Part shown: positions 33,105 through 41,569 of the stretch, piece by piece
Layout of the letters: every line of letters begins with the position of its first letter
Position numbering within the stretch: the first letter of the stretch is position 1
Assembly (NCBI GenBank): GCA_016218815.1
Contig: JACRCX010000159.1
Coordinates: 60,245-124,244, forward strand
Length of the DNA stretch: 64,000 nucleotides
From: Deltaproteobacteria bacterium
GTDB taxonomy: Bacteria; Myxococcota_A; Polyangia; DRWM01; JAAZOP01
Reading direction: 5' to 3'
The notes under the pieces: model-generated
Database searches by the model: none
What the model was told of the DNA's origin: nothing
What the model saw: only the letters and a program-made list of their open reading frames with translations
Made by a program: the position numbers and the translations under genes

Positions 33105-34889
33105 TCAGCAGCTCGCCCGGCACTCGCCGATGTGCCCGCCGCTGGTGCAGCACGACGCGGGGGCAACGCACGAGGCGCGATCGACGGGGCAGACGCAGCC
33201 GTACGACGAGCATGCGCTGCCGGTCGGGTCCCCGGTGCAGTCGGTGTCGGCGCAGCAATTGCCGGGGTCGTGACAGCCCCCGCCGCAGCAGACGCCGGTG
33301 CCGCCGGTCGCGCAGGTCGTCCCGTCCGGCTGCCGCGCGTCGGTGGAACACGTGGCCGACGTACCCGTGCAGTTGTCGGGGAGATCGCAGCCTCCGGACG
33401 GCGGCCGGCACACCGTGGACGCCGGGGCGAAGCCGTTCGGTGGGCAGGCCGCCGACGTCCCCGTGCAGCTCTCGGGCACGTCGCAGCCGCCCGGCGCCGG
33501 CGCACGGCACTCGGTCCCTGCCGGTCGGAAGAGGTCGGCCGGGCAGGCCGCCGACGTCCCCGTGCAGCTCTCCGCCACGTCGCAGCCGCCCGCGGCCGCC
33601 GCACGGCACTCGGTCGCCGCCGGTCGGAAGAGGTCGATTGGACAGGCGTCGGCGGAGCCGCCGCACCGCTCTTCCGCGTCGCAGGCTCCCGCCGACGCGC
33701 GACAGACGACGGAGGGGCCGAGCTTGGCGTCGACCGGGCAGGCGACCGCGGTGCCGTCGCAGCGCTCCTCGGCATCGCAGACGCCGGCAGCCGAGCGGCA
33801 GACGACGGAGGAGCCGGACCGCGCATCGGTCGGGCAGCTCAGCGAGGAGCCGTCGCAGCTCTCCGCGGGATCGCAGGCCCCGGCCGAGGCACGGCACTCG
33901 ACGGACGAGGCGGCGGGCACGCACGCGTCCGTGCCGTCGTCGCAGCCGCCGACGCAGACGCCGATCGGGCAGGGGGGCGACCCCGGTTCGCAGACGCCGG
34001 CGCCGTCGCAGGTCTCGCCGCCGTTGCAGAACGAGCCGTCCTCGCAGGACGCGCCCGCCGGCACGGGGCTCCAGCTCCAGGGATCGACGTCCGGCCGGCA
34101 GGCCAGGCAGGCGTTCGCGGGGTCGACGGTATCCGCAGGGATGCACTCGCCCGCGAGGATGCACCATCCCGGCGCGGCGTCGCAGCGCGCCTCGGCCCCG
34201 ACGCACACTTCGCAGGAGAGCGTGCAGCGCGCGCCGCTCCCGGCGCAGTCGCCGGCTGCGCAGACGTCGGTGACGGTGCACCAGTCCGTATCGTCGCACG
34301 GGGTGTCGTCGGGCTGGTCGACCGGGCCGCAGGCGCCGGTCGACGGCTCGCAGACGTTCGTGCGGCAGTCGGTGTCGCCGGCGGGATCGCACGCGACCAC
34401 CGTGGCCTCGTCGACGACGCAAAGCCGGTCGCGGCAGACGAGCGTCCCGTTGCACAGGTCGCCGTCCTCGTGCACGGCACACTCCGGCGTCGTGTCGCAC
34501 TGGCAGTGGTTGGGCCCGGGGAGGCACTCGCGAGCGGCGTTGCAGGTGTCGTCGTCGGTGCACGGGTTGCCGTCGTCGCACGTTCCGCCCGCGTTGGGCA
34601 GGTTGAAGCAGGCACGGCCGCTGCCGACGCTCTGGCACGTGTCGAGGGTGCACTGGTCGTCGTCGGTGCACTCGACGGCGGCGTGGCACGAGAACGTGCA
34701 GTCGGGCTCGCAGCCGTCGCCGGGCGTGGCGTTCCGGTCCTCGCACTCCTCGACGCCCTGCAGGACGCCGTCACCGCAGATCTGCCGTCCGCCGTCGCCA
34801 TCGCCGCCGCCGTCGCCGCCGGACAGGCCGCCGGTGCTCAAACCGCACCCGACCGCGAGAACCGCCAACAGGAGGATCGTGCACTTCAC
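33105..34889 (-). CDS. Cys-rich lipoprotein with six disintegrin-like modules
   Basis: 594 aa from GTG 34889, which overlaps the upstream stop as GTGA, so translation is likely coupled. Lipobox AVGC at about residue 16, Gly/Asp linker, one CGDGVLQGVEECEDRN...GDGC module, then further Cys-rich units. From about residue 325 to 525 six ~32-residue modules follow the pattern C-R-x(3-5)-G-x-C-D-x3-(S/R/N)-C-x-G-(T/S)-x3-C-P-x-D, very like the C-D-L-P-E-x-C-x-G-T-S core of ADAM disintegrin domains (one module reads CDLPDNCTGTSATC). C-terminal 70 residues add more paired Cys. Probably a disulfide-rich surface adhesin; binding partner unknown. Confidence 0.85.
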   Translation of the reverse strand: MKCTILLLAVLAVGCGLSTGGLSGGDGGGDGDGGRQICGDGVLQGVEECEDRNATPGDGCEPDCTFSCHAAVECTDDDQCTLDTCQSVGSGRACFNLPNAGGTCDDGNPCTDDDTCNAARECLPGPNHCQCDTTPECAVHEDGDLCNGTLVCRDRLCVVDEATVVACDPAGDTDCRTNVCEPSTGACGPVDQPDDTPCDDTDWCTVTDVCAAGDCAGSGARCTLSCEVCVGAEARCDAAPGWCILAGECIPADTVDPANACLACRPDVDPWSWSPVPAGASCEDGSFCNGGETCDGAGVCEPGSPPCPIGVCVGGCDDGTDACVPAASSVECRASAGACDPAESCDGSSLSCPTDARSGSSVVCRSAAGVCDAEERCDGTAVACPVDAKLGPSVVCRASAGACDAEERCGGSADACPIDLFRPAATECRAAAAGGCDVAESCTGTSAACPADLFRPAGTECRAPAPGGCDVPESCTGTSAACPPNGFAPASTVCRPPSGGCDLPDNCTGTSATCSTDARQPDGTTCATGGTGVCCGGGCHDPGNCCADTDCTGDPTGSACSSYGCVCPVDRASCVAPASCCTSGGHIGECRASC

Positions 34890-36283
34890 AGGAGGATCTC
34901 GTCCTGGCACACCCCAATCTCCATGATCATGTAGAAGAGCGTCAGCTCCTGCTCGTAGAGTCCCGGGTGCCTCCCGCCGCCGGTCGCGCCCACGGTATGG
35001 TAGGTGGTGAACAGCACGCGCCCGCAGCCGTACTGGAACGACACGGTGAAGGGGTGCTGGGTATCATAGTCCCACGTGTCGACCGTGTGGCTGGTGCCGT
35101 CGAGATCGTCCGCGGTGTAGTTCCACGAGCCCTCGACCCAGGTGGCCGGCATCCCGCGCACGATGTCGCCCGTGTCCGGATCCGTTCCCATCTCGCCTTC
35201 GAACAGCCCACCGATCGTGTCCCAGTTCTCGAGGGTGTCGAAGCCGTCCTCGAGCAGGTCCTGCGCCTGGAGCCAGTCGTGCAGCCCGGGGTCGGCGGCC
35301 GTGGAGGGCGCGTCGAACGGCGGCCCGTGGTTGCAGCTGGGCGGGTCCGTGTCCGCCTCGTTGCACCCGCCGTACAGGGGGCTGTTGAACCAGATGAAGT
35401 CGGGCCACGGCTTCTCCACGACCGGCATCGCGTAGTCCGAGACGTACAGCTTGCCGCCCTCGGCGACGTACTGCCGCATCCGGTCCTGCACCTCGGCGTT
35501 GCCCATGAAGCGGAAGATCGCGTTGTACGAGCAGTTGAAGAAGATGATGTGGTAGGGGCGCATCGTCTCAATCGCGCCGAGCAGGTCCCACTTGTTGGCG
35601 CCGTGGTGCTCGACGTTGCCGTTGTCGTACAGATCGAACGGCGCGTCGGTCTGGTCGTAGTCGTAGCCGTAGGCGGAGTCGTCCGCACCGATGCCGACCT
35701 TCGCCAGGAGGTCCTCGATCTGGTCGTAGTCGCCGTACAGCACGGCGATGTTCGGGATCGTGTCGCCGATCGCGCGATCGGTCCGGCTGGGCAGCGTCGT
35801 GCGCCACACTTCCACGTCGTAGTCGCCCTCCGCCGCCGGAACGTCGAGCTCGGCCACGCGCCGGAACTGGCCCTTCTGCACGGCGAACCAGTAGTGCCCG
35901 CCCGGAGGCAGTGCGAGCTGGAACGAGCCGTCCGCGGCCGACATCGTGTGCGGCACGGCCGGGTCGAGCGTCACGCACTGCTCGCAATACACCTCGTCGG
36001 GGATTTCGGGCGGCGGCGAGAGGTACGCGGCGACGAGCGCGCCGGAGACCGGGAAGAGCGACGGGGCGTCGGGGGGCGCCGGCCCCCACACCGTGCCGTG
36101 CATGCGCGCCCCGGGCGGAACGTACGCGTCCGCGTCGGCGTCCGCGTCCCCTCCCCCGCCGTCGTCGCCCGCGCCTCCCTCGTCGGGACGACCCACGTCG
36201 CCGTGGACCGTCTCGTCCGGATCCGAGCATGCCGACCCGCCGGCCAGCACGAGGCAACCAACGACCCACTCCCATCGCGGCAT
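34886..36283 (-). CDS. Lipoprotein with carboxypeptidase-regulatory-like and ThuA/amidotransferase-like domains
   Basis: 465 aa from ATG 36283 (GGAGG 6 nt upstream). Lipobox GGSAC near residue 19, then a Gly/Asp/Ala linker. About 60-160: a beta-sandwich resembling carboxypeptidase-regulatory-like domains (GTVWGPAPPDAPSLFPVSGALVAAY...DGSFQLALPPGGHYWFAV). About 165-465: NIAVLYGDYDQIEDLLAKVG, IIFFNCSY and YVAEGGKLYVSDYAM suggest a flavodoxin/class-I amidotransferase-like fold (ThuA/DUF4350 type) without a convincing catalytic triad. First gene of a two-gene unit with the disintegrin-like lipoprotein. Function unknown. Confidence 0.75.
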   Translation of the reverse strand: MPRWEWVVGCLVLAGGSACSDPDETVHGDVGRPDEGGAGDDGGGGDADADADAYVPPGARMHGTVWGPAPPDAPSLFPVSGALVAAYLSPPPEIPDEVYCEQCVTLDPAVPHTMSAADGSFQLALPPGGHYWFAVQKGQFRRVAELDVPAAEGDYDVEVWRTTLPSRTDRAIGDTIPNIAVLYGDYDQIEDLLAKVGIGADDSAYGYDYDQTDAPFDLYDNGNVEHHGANKWDLLGAIETMRPYHIIFFNCSYNAIFRFMGNAEVQDRMRQYVAEGGKLYVSDYAMPVVEKPWPDFIWFNSPLYGGCNEADTDPPSCNHGPPFDAPSTAADPGLHDWLQAQDLLEDGFDTLENWDTIGGLFEGEMGTDPDTGDIVRGMPATWVEGSWNYTADDLDGTSHTVDTWDYDTQHPFTVSFQYGCGRVLFTTYHTVGATGGGRHPGLYEQELTLFYMIMEIGVCQDEILL

Positions 36284-36380
36284 GGCGCACCTCCGAAGCA
36301 GGCTCAGTTTGGACGATCTCTCCCGCAGCGGCAAGGTGCGCGCGCAGGAGCGCGCGCAGCGGGTCGATCGGAGGAGACGG

Positions 36381-36423
36381 GCGATCGGAGAAGTCGGTCG
36401 ATCGGACGAGTTGTTGGTTCAGG
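36381..36423. repeat. AACAACTCGTCC-GATCGACC repeat, copy 1
   Basis: On the minus strand CCAACAACTCGTCCGATCGA; closely related tandem copies lie at 60243-60346. Confidence 0.6.
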
Positions 36424-36449
36424 CGGGACGGCTCGGGTTCGGTGTCGGG

Positions 36450-36510
36450 GTTCTGCCAGCCCCCAGCCCCCAGTCCCCTCTTGTCCCCGTTCCCCTTCCC
36501 CCAGCCCCCT
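36450..36510. repeat. G-rich dispersed repeat, copy 2
   Basis: On the minus strand GGGGGAAGGGGAACGGGGAC, then AAGAGGGG, GGGGGCTGGGGGCTGG and CAGAA, matching 11895-11983. It abuts and slightly enters the 3' end of the adjacent gene, as copy 1 abuts tdk. Confidence 0.7.
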
Positions 36511-37348
36511 AATAGCACGCGCAGTCGGTGGGGGAGGTGCAGATGCCGAAGGTGTAGCCGGAGTCGCGGCAGGCGTCGGAGCAGACGCCGGGATCGCAGG
36601 CGCCGGAACCGGACTTGCCGCCCTCGGTCGTGCCGTCGGTGGGCGGCGGCGGCGCGTCGCCGCCGGAGTCCCGACCCTCCCAGCCGTCGCGTCCCTCCCA
36701 ACCGTCGCGGCCGTCGCGCGGCGGGGGGCCGCCGTCAGTGGGCGGGGGGCCGCCGTCGGTGGGCGGGGGGCCGCCGTCGGTGCCGCCGTCCGAGCCGCCG
36801 CCGTCGCAGACGCAGCGGCCGCGGACGCACCGTCCGCCGGAGGATCCGCCGATGAGGCATTCGACGTTGCAGCTCGTGTCGTCGCAGCCGCCGCCGTCCG
36901 AGCCGCCGTCCGGGCCACTGCCGTCGGAGCCGCCGTCCGGGCCGCCGCCGTCGCCCATGCCGTCGCGCATGCCGTCGCGCATGCCGTCGCGCATCCCGTC
37001 GCGCGGACCGTCACCCGTCCCGTCGGTCGGGCCGTCGGGGATGGTGTCCGTGACGCCGTCTGGTGGAGGGGCATCGGAGTCCGCATCGGCGGCCGAGCCG
37101 TCCGGGGCGGGACCATCGGCGTCGGCGTCGGCGGCATCGCTGGTGCAACGGCAGGCGTCTTCCGCGCAGTAGCCGTCGTCGAAGCCGACGACGCGGCAAG
37201 CGTCGCGGCACTCGTCCGGAACGCAGCCACCCGCGCCCGGCACGTCGAAGCACCATCCCGCGCCGCAGCGCGGCTCATCGAAGTCGGAGCGTCCGCCGCA
37301 CGAAACGGCGACCCACACGATGGCGACCGCGGGAAGGATGGTCTTCAT
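36509..37348 (-). CDS. Lipoprotein with three defensin-like (CS-alpha-beta pattern) modules
   Basis: 279 aa; ATG 37348 has GGAGAGGG upstream. Lipobox VAVSC|GG at residues 13-17. Three six-Cys modules: C42-x4-C47-x3-C51-x9-C61-x4-C66-x-C68; C155-x4-C160-x3-C164-x9-C174-x4-C179-x-C181; C251-x4-C256-x3-C260-x9-C270-x5-C276-x-C278. The C-x3-C ... G-x-C ... C-x-C spacing is that of cysteine-stabilised alpha-beta defensins; insect defensins have C-x3-C-x9-C-x5-C-x-C. Modules are separated by low-complexity linkers (RDGM x4, DGGPPP x3, GRDGWE x2). Defensin-like peptides are known from myxobacteria, but a lipid-anchored three-module form is unfamiliar to me. Role (toxin, adhesin, inhibitor) unknown. 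Confidence 0.82.
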   Translation of the reverse strand: MKTILPAVAIVWVAVSCGGRSDFDEPRCGAGWCFDVPGAGGCVPDECRDACRVVGFDDGYCAEDACRCTSDAADADADGPAPDGSAADADSDAPPPDGVTDTIPDGPTDGTGDGPRDGMRDGMRDGMRDGMGDGGGPDGGSDGSGPDGGSDGGGCDDTSCNVECLIGGSSGGRCVRGRCVCDGGGSDGGTDGGPPPTDGGPPPTDGGPPPRDGRDGWEGRDGWEGRDSGGDAPPPPTDGTTEGGKSGSGACDPGVCSDACRDSGYTFGICTSPTDCACY

Positions 37349-37437
37349 GCGCCCTCTCCTTTCGCGGGGAGGTGTACCACAACCGCGGGGCGGTCGCCAG
37401 GGTCAGGGCTCCGCCCGGATCGCACCGTTGGCGGGGC

Positions 37438-37479
37438 GGCCGGTGGCTGGTGGCTGGTGGCTGGTGGCTGGTGGAGGGC
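37438..37479. repeat. GGCTGGT 7-bp tandem repeat
   Basis: Five to six units of GGTGGCT between two genes; the same unit occurs at 25195 (inside the megasynthase) and 53903. Confidence 0.8.
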
Positions 37480-37488
37480 GGCGGCGAG

Positions 37489-38595
37489 TCAGCCGCCGGG
37501 CGGGGTCGGGGCCAGCCCGCGGGCGCCCAGGGGAATGCAGTCGCGGCGGATGGCGGGTTCCTCGCCGGCGGCGCCACCGCAGCGCAGCTCGAGGCACCGG
37601 CCCTCGGTCCAGGGGAGGAAGACGAGGTACCAGAGCTGGGGCCGCGGCTGGTCGACCCGCACGAAGAAGCTGCGTCCCTCGCCGAGCGGGGAGGACACGG
37701 GGAGCATCGCCAGGCCCTGGTCCAGCTCGGGCTTGGCGCCCGCTGCGGTGAAGGCATCGAGCACGCGGACCATCCGTGTCGGCTCGGCAGGGCGGCAGTC
37801 GGGCCGGTCGTAGACGTGGACCGAGATCCGGCCCTCCGGCCGGAGCGCGCGGAACAGGGCGCCATCGTGCGGCAGGAGCGTGCTTTCCTCCCGGAGGATG
37901 TACCAGCCGTCCGGCACGGAGAGGCGCAGCCTGGCGCGGGGGTCGACGTGCACGGGGCCGTCGTACGACTCCGCCGCAACCTGCTCCGCGGCACGCGAGG
38001 TGGTGAACATCCCGGTGGCGGCGGTGACGATGAGTGCCACCGGGTAGAGGGCGAAGAGGCCGAGCGCGCCGAGCACCCGCTTGGGGCCGGGCTCGCCGAG
38101 CGCCAGCAGGAGCGCGGCGGGGAACACGGTCGCCGCCTCCAGCACGTACGACGGGTGCCGCGTCTTGGCGTACGACAGTACCGCGAACAGGATGCCCACG
38201 GCGGCCAGCCCCGTGGAGAACAGTCGCGCCTGCTTCGCCTCGCGCAGCACGGCGAACGCCACGATCAGCGCCGCGAACCCCCCCGTGTAGAACTCGGGCC
38301 CCATCCGCGCCGGCAGGAGGGGCACGGGCACGGCCCGCGCCAGGACGGGACCGACCAGGTGCACCAGGCCGTAGCCCGCCCAGAGGATCGCCAGGACCAC
38401 GCCGGGGCCGTGGGGGCGCTGCAGCATGCGCAGGCTCTTGCCCTTGTGCGTCTCGACGTATCCGGCCAGGTACTCGTCCCGGCAGCGTTTGGAACAGACC
38501 GGGATCTTCGTGGCCGGGTCGCCGCAGACCGGCACCTGGATCGGCTTGCGCGTCAGTTTCCCGCAGACATGACACTTGCTCGCCACGGATCGCAT
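37489..38595 (-). CDS. Membrane protein with N-terminal zinc-finger-like motif
   Basis: 368 aa. Residues 8-40 hold CHVCGK and, after a VCGD segment, CSKRC, a likely treble-clef-type zinc site at the extreme N-terminus. About residues 65-200 form four or five hydrophobic helices. The C-terminal 160 residues are soluble (VPDGWYILREESTLLPHD...VDQPRPQLWYLVFLPWTEGRCLELRC). No family recognised. The ATG at 38595 has a poor ribosome-binding site; the preceding gene ends 24 bp upstream, so co-transcription and coupling are likely. Confidence 0.75.
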   Translation of the reverse strand: MRSVASKCHVCGKLTRKPIQVPVCGDPATKIPVCSKRCRDEYLAGYVETHKGKSLRMLQRPHGPGVVLAILWAGYGLVHLVGPVLARAVPVPLLPARMGPEFYTGGFAALIVAFAVLREAKQARLFSTGLAAVGILFAVLSYAKTRHPSYVLEAATVFPAALLLALGEPGPKRVLGALGLFALYPVALIVTAATGMFTTSRAAEQVAAESYDGPVHVDPRARLRLSVPDGWYILREESTLLPHDGALFRALRPEGRISVHVYDRPDCRPAEPTRMVRVLDAFTAAGAKPELDQGLAMLPVSSPLGEGRSFFVRVDQPRPQLWYLVFLPWTEGRCLELRCGGAAGEEPAIRRDCIPLGARGLAPTPPGG

Positions 38596-38619
38596 CCTAC
38601 AACGTTCGCACCCCCGCGG

Positions 38620-39531
38620 TCACCGCGGGGCGAGGTCGCCGTCGACACGCGAAACACCCCCGGGGTCCTCGGCCGCGAAAAAACGGGCGGAGGCGATGCG
38701 CCCCGACGCGCGGTCGAAGCGCAGGAACGCGAGCCCGTGCTCGCGCCGCGCCCGCGCCGCCAGCTCGAACCGGAACGACAGGCTCCACCCGGCCGGCGTC
38801 ACGTCGGCCGCGCAGAGGCGCGTGCCGGCGGGCAGCGACTGCAGCCATCGTGCGGGCGGCGACGAGCCCGCGGGCCCGCCCACGGGATGTTCGACCTCCA
38901 CCCCCGAACCCACGAACAGGGCTCCCAGGGCCCCCTCGTCGCGCGCCGCCACCGCCGAGGCGAGGGCCTCGACGGCGTCCCGTCCCGGCCGGCCGATGCC
39001 GGAAAGCATTCCGCGCGAGTACCCGAGCGTCCCGGCCAGGCCCTGGATGCGCAGCATCCGGACCGACAGGCGCGTCATGGTGACCAGCCCGCGCCCGCCG
39101 GCGCGCAGCGCCTGCAACGACATACGCGGCAACTCCCAGTGCGCCGCCAACCGCCCGAGGCGCAGGACGCCGGCCTCCTCGACCAGCTCGTAGAGCAGGT
39201 GCGAGGGGACAGCCAGCTCCAGGCCGGTGGACAGTCGCGTGTGGATGAGCACGTCGCGCACGACCTCGCGGCCGGCGACGATGTCCTCGCGCACCTCGAA
39301 GCGGATGTCGTTCGGCGCGATGAACGTCTCCCAGAACCGCCCCAGCTCGTCGTCGGGGGGGTTCCCGCGGCGCCCGGCGCCCTTGCGGTGCGGTGCGCTG
39401 CCCACGGGGTCCTCGACGACGGCGCCGTTCGCGAACAGCGCCAGCCAGGCGTCCTTGTCGTGCCGCGCGACGCACGCCGGCGACGCGTCCACCAATTCCA
39501 GGGCCCGCTCGCGCGTCGGCGTCGTCGGCAT
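38620..39531 (-). CDS. Protein with two SnoaL/NTF2-like domains
   Basis: 303 aa from ATG 39531, no signal peptide, therefore cytoplasmic. Two similar halves: residues 1-145 (RALELVDASPACVARHDKDAWLALFANGAVVEDPVG...) and 185-300 (AVEALASAVAARDEGALGALFVGSGVEVEHPVG...), each matching the SnoaL-like cone fold with a D-P-V-G or H-P-V-G turn. Such domains are often isomerases, cyclases or binding modules; the catalytic residues cannot be assigned. Probably the first gene of an operon with the zinc-finger membrane protein. An inserted element begins 53 bp upstream and may have displaced its promoter. Confidence 0.75.
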   Translation of the reverse strand: MPTTPTRERALELVDASPACVARHDKDAWLALFANGAVVEDPVGSAPHRKGAGRRGNPPDDELGRFWETFIAPNDIRFEVREDIVAGREVVRDVLIHTRLSTGLELAVPSHLLYELVEEAGVLRLGRLAAHWELPRMSLQALRAGGRGLVTMTRLSVRMLRIQGLAGTLGYSRGMLSGIGRPGRDAVEALASAVAARDEGALGALFVGSGVEVEHPVGGPAGSSPPARWLQSLPAGTRLCAADVTPAGWSLSFRFELAARARREHGLAFLRFDRASGRIASARFFAAEDPGGVSRVDGDLAPR

Positions 39532-39575
39532 CGGGGCGCGAGCCTACCCGTACGGGACGCGTCGTCAAGATCCGG

Positions 39576-39583
39576 CATTCCTC
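39576..39583. repeat. 8-bp direct repeat CATTCCTC, left flank (target-site duplication)
   Basis: Identical to 43548-43555. Immediately adjoins the 10-bp terminal inverted repeat. Confidence 0.75.
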
Positions 39584-39588
39584 GGTGC

Positions 39589-39665
39589 TGTCCGAAGTGG
39601 GTCACCGATTTCGGCGGCGCAGGACACCGCGCCGAAATCCGGCCACCCGCCGCGAAAATCGGACA
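39589..39665. repeat. 77-bp imperfect palindrome at the left end of the insertion
   Basis: Begins TGTCCG and ends CGGACA; arms share GGGT-x-CC-GATTTCGGCG. Noncoding. The rest of 39666-39913 holds no gene that I can support. Confidence 0.55.
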
Positions 39666-39913
39666 CGCGGTAATCGAAGCAGGACATCCGCAGGTGGCGC
39701 GGCGTCTGGCCCCGCCCCGCATCGCCCGGCGCGGAACTCCCGATGCGGCTACCCGAACCGGGGCGCGTCCGGTCCGGCGCGGCGGCGAAGCGCCGCCGCC
39801 GGTGACGTTGCCACCCGCACCGACCGGATCCGCGGATCCCAGCCGTCACCGGCGCCCTGGGGTCCAGCCCGTTTGACGTGGCGGTAGATCGGACGGGCCG
39901 TCCGTCCTGCCGC

Positions 39914-40138
39914 TTACCGGTTTCGCGCCGAGTAGTCGAACACCCTGACGATGCGCTTGCCGTTCTCGACCACGGCTCCAGCCGGCTTGCCCGCATCGAT
40001 CAAGCGTTGTGCCTCGACGCACTGCTCAGGGGTTGCAGGGAGGATGCGTAGGCCTCCGGGACGGAGGCCGACGGTGATCGTCGGTGGCTTCGACGTCGGG
40101 TCGACCTTGATGATGGGCAGATCCACTTCGCTTGGCAT
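39914..40138 (-). CDS. Small hypothetical protein in the insertion
   Basis: 74 aa from ATG 40138, chosen because GGAGGT lies 6 nt upstream; an in-frame extension to 40336 lacks a ribosome-binding site. The sequence (PIIKVDPTSKPPTITVGLRPGGLRILPATPEQCVEAQRLIDAGKPAGAVVENGKRIVRVFDYS) looks like a compact alpha/beta protein with normal amino-acid balance. No family recognised. It lies downstream of the P63C gene on the same strand and is part of the element's cargo. Confidence 0.6.
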   Translation of the reverse strand: MPSEVDLPIIKVDPTSKPPTITVGLRPGGLRILPATPEQCVEAQRLIDAGKPAGAVVENGKRIVRVFDYSARNR

Positions 40139-40476
40139 AGGCACCTCCGGTCCGGCTCGACCTCGCGAGTCGACGAGCAGGTGATAACCCAAACCAGAAA
40201 ATGCCCCAATCACGGTGATCCATTTTCTCGGAACGAGCGGCCAGCCGCGAGGCTTGCTGCAATTTGCGACGCTGGGTGACAATGTACGAGCGTTGCCGTC
40301 CTGGACCGCCAGCAGCGTGTCCGTGCCGAACGGCATTGCGCGCCACCTCGCCCGCCGCTACGGATCTTCGGGGCCGGAAGCGAAGGGGAAGGAGTACAGG
40401 GGGCACCGGGACGGTGGGGCCGGGCATCGAGACCTCGGCCCCCGTTACACGATGCACTCCTTCTCGATTCGTCCAA
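40139..40476. other. 338-bp stretch between the two minus-strand cargo genes
   Basis: The frame of the 74-aa gene remains open here to 40336 without a supported start. No RNA gene recognised. Lower GC than the host DNA. Confidence 0.4.
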
Positions 40477-41496
40477 CTACCTCGAAGGCGGGAGGAAAAG
40501 CCTCAATTGGACGGGGATCAGCCCCCTTATCTCCGCGACTTGGCGCTTCAGGTCGGCCATGTTCTCACAGGTCTTGGCGATGCCGATCAGCATCCAGATG
40601 TGCTTGACGAGCTTCTCGAGGCCGTACTGGTCGCTAAGCCACTGGTGGTAGTTCTTCCCGTGCCTGGACTTCGGCTTGTTCTCGCGCAACCATTTGGCGA
40701 CATCCGGGTCGAGCGCGTCGTAGACCAAGTCGTTGACGAGGTGTCCCCAGTACTTCGGCCGCTGCGTGACGGTTCCCTTCCATCCGGTCAGCCTGCCGAA
40801 TTCGACCCAGAGTTCGTCTGGGAACGTCTTCTCCCACTTTCGCATCTCGTCCGATAGGTATGCCTTGAGCTTGACCTGGAGCGCGTCCTGCGCGCGTTCG
40901 TACTGATACCCGGTGGCCTCATCGACCAAGGCATCGAGACCGACGCGAGAACAGGCGGCAAGGAACATCCCGGCCCGCAACGCCATCGCCCGCTGCCTGC
41001 CGGTGAGTTTGACAGTCGAGTCCTGCTTCATGCTCGCGTCGAGGGCAGAAACGAGACCCTGGAGGACGTCGATCATCAGGTCGGTGGGCAGGCCCTTCAC
41101 GGCTTTGCCCAGCCCCTCGACCTCGGGCAGACGGAATGCCACCATTCTCTCGAGCATCAACCGGCTGTTAACAAAGGGTTTTAGGTTGTTTGAGCCGAGG
41201 TATTTCTCGAGCGCCCCACCGCCCCTGATTTCGGTCAGCAACTCAGTGGCTGATGTTCTACCGATCACGCGCCGACCGTCATTCAGGACGTAGCAGGGGA
41301 TCTCTTCATCCATCAGACGAAGAACCCCCTTCCACGAAGCCTCTGGCATCGCGTCCTTGTCGGGATTCCATCTAGCGATGGCGGCCTTCCTGCCGATCTC
41401 CTTTCTCCTTTCTGGAGAGAGGTTGATCGCCCGCATCTTTCCACCCTTTGCCTGTTTGGATTCTTCGTTCCCGGCCGTTCGATCTTCGTTGTCCAC
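40477..41496 (-). CDS. P63C-domain protein
   Basis: 339 aa from GTG 41496, with GGGAGGT correctly placed and a strong promoter upstream. The N-terminus (NLSPERRKEIGRKAAIARW) is a basic helical segment; the middle has CYVLNDGRRVIGRTSATELLTEIRGGG; the C-terminal third (KWEKTFPDELWVEFGRLTGWKG...RPKYWGHLVNDLVYDALDP...HHQWL-like YHQWLSDQYG) matches the P63C domain found on phage and mobile-element proteins. Its biochemical role is not known. Codon usage and GC differ from the surrounding genes, fitting recent transfer. Confidence 0.85.
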   Translation of the reverse strand: MDNEDRTAGNEESKQAKGGKMRAINLSPERRKEIGRKAAIARWNPDKDAMPEASWKGVLRLMDEEIPCYVLNDGRRVIGRTSATELLTEIRGGGALEKYLGSNNLKPFVNSRLMLERMVAFRLPEVEGLGKAVKGLPTDLMIDVLQGLVSALDASMKQDSTVKLTGRQRAMALRAGMFLAACSRVGLDALVDEATGYQYERAQDALQVKLKAYLSDEMRKWEKTFPDELWVEFGRLTGWKGTVTQRPKYWGHLVNDLVYDALDPDVAKWLRENKPKSRHGKNYHQWLSDQYGLEKLVKHIWMLIGIAKTCENMADLKRQVAEIRGLIPVQLRLFLPPSR

Positions 41497-41534
41497 GGTG
41501 ACCTCCCATCGCCGGACAATTCCAGCTAGGATGC

Positions 41535-41563
41535 ATGCTACTGTACATCATGCTTGCTGTCAA
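41535..41563 (-). promoter_or_regulatory. Near-consensus sigma70 promoter of the P63C gene
   Basis: On the minus strand TTGACA (41563-41558), exactly 17 bp, then TAGCAT (41540-41535), about 40 bp before GTG 41496. This is the best promoter by eye in the window and supports expression of the element's cargo. Confidence 0.65.
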
Positions 41564-41569
41564 TGCTTG

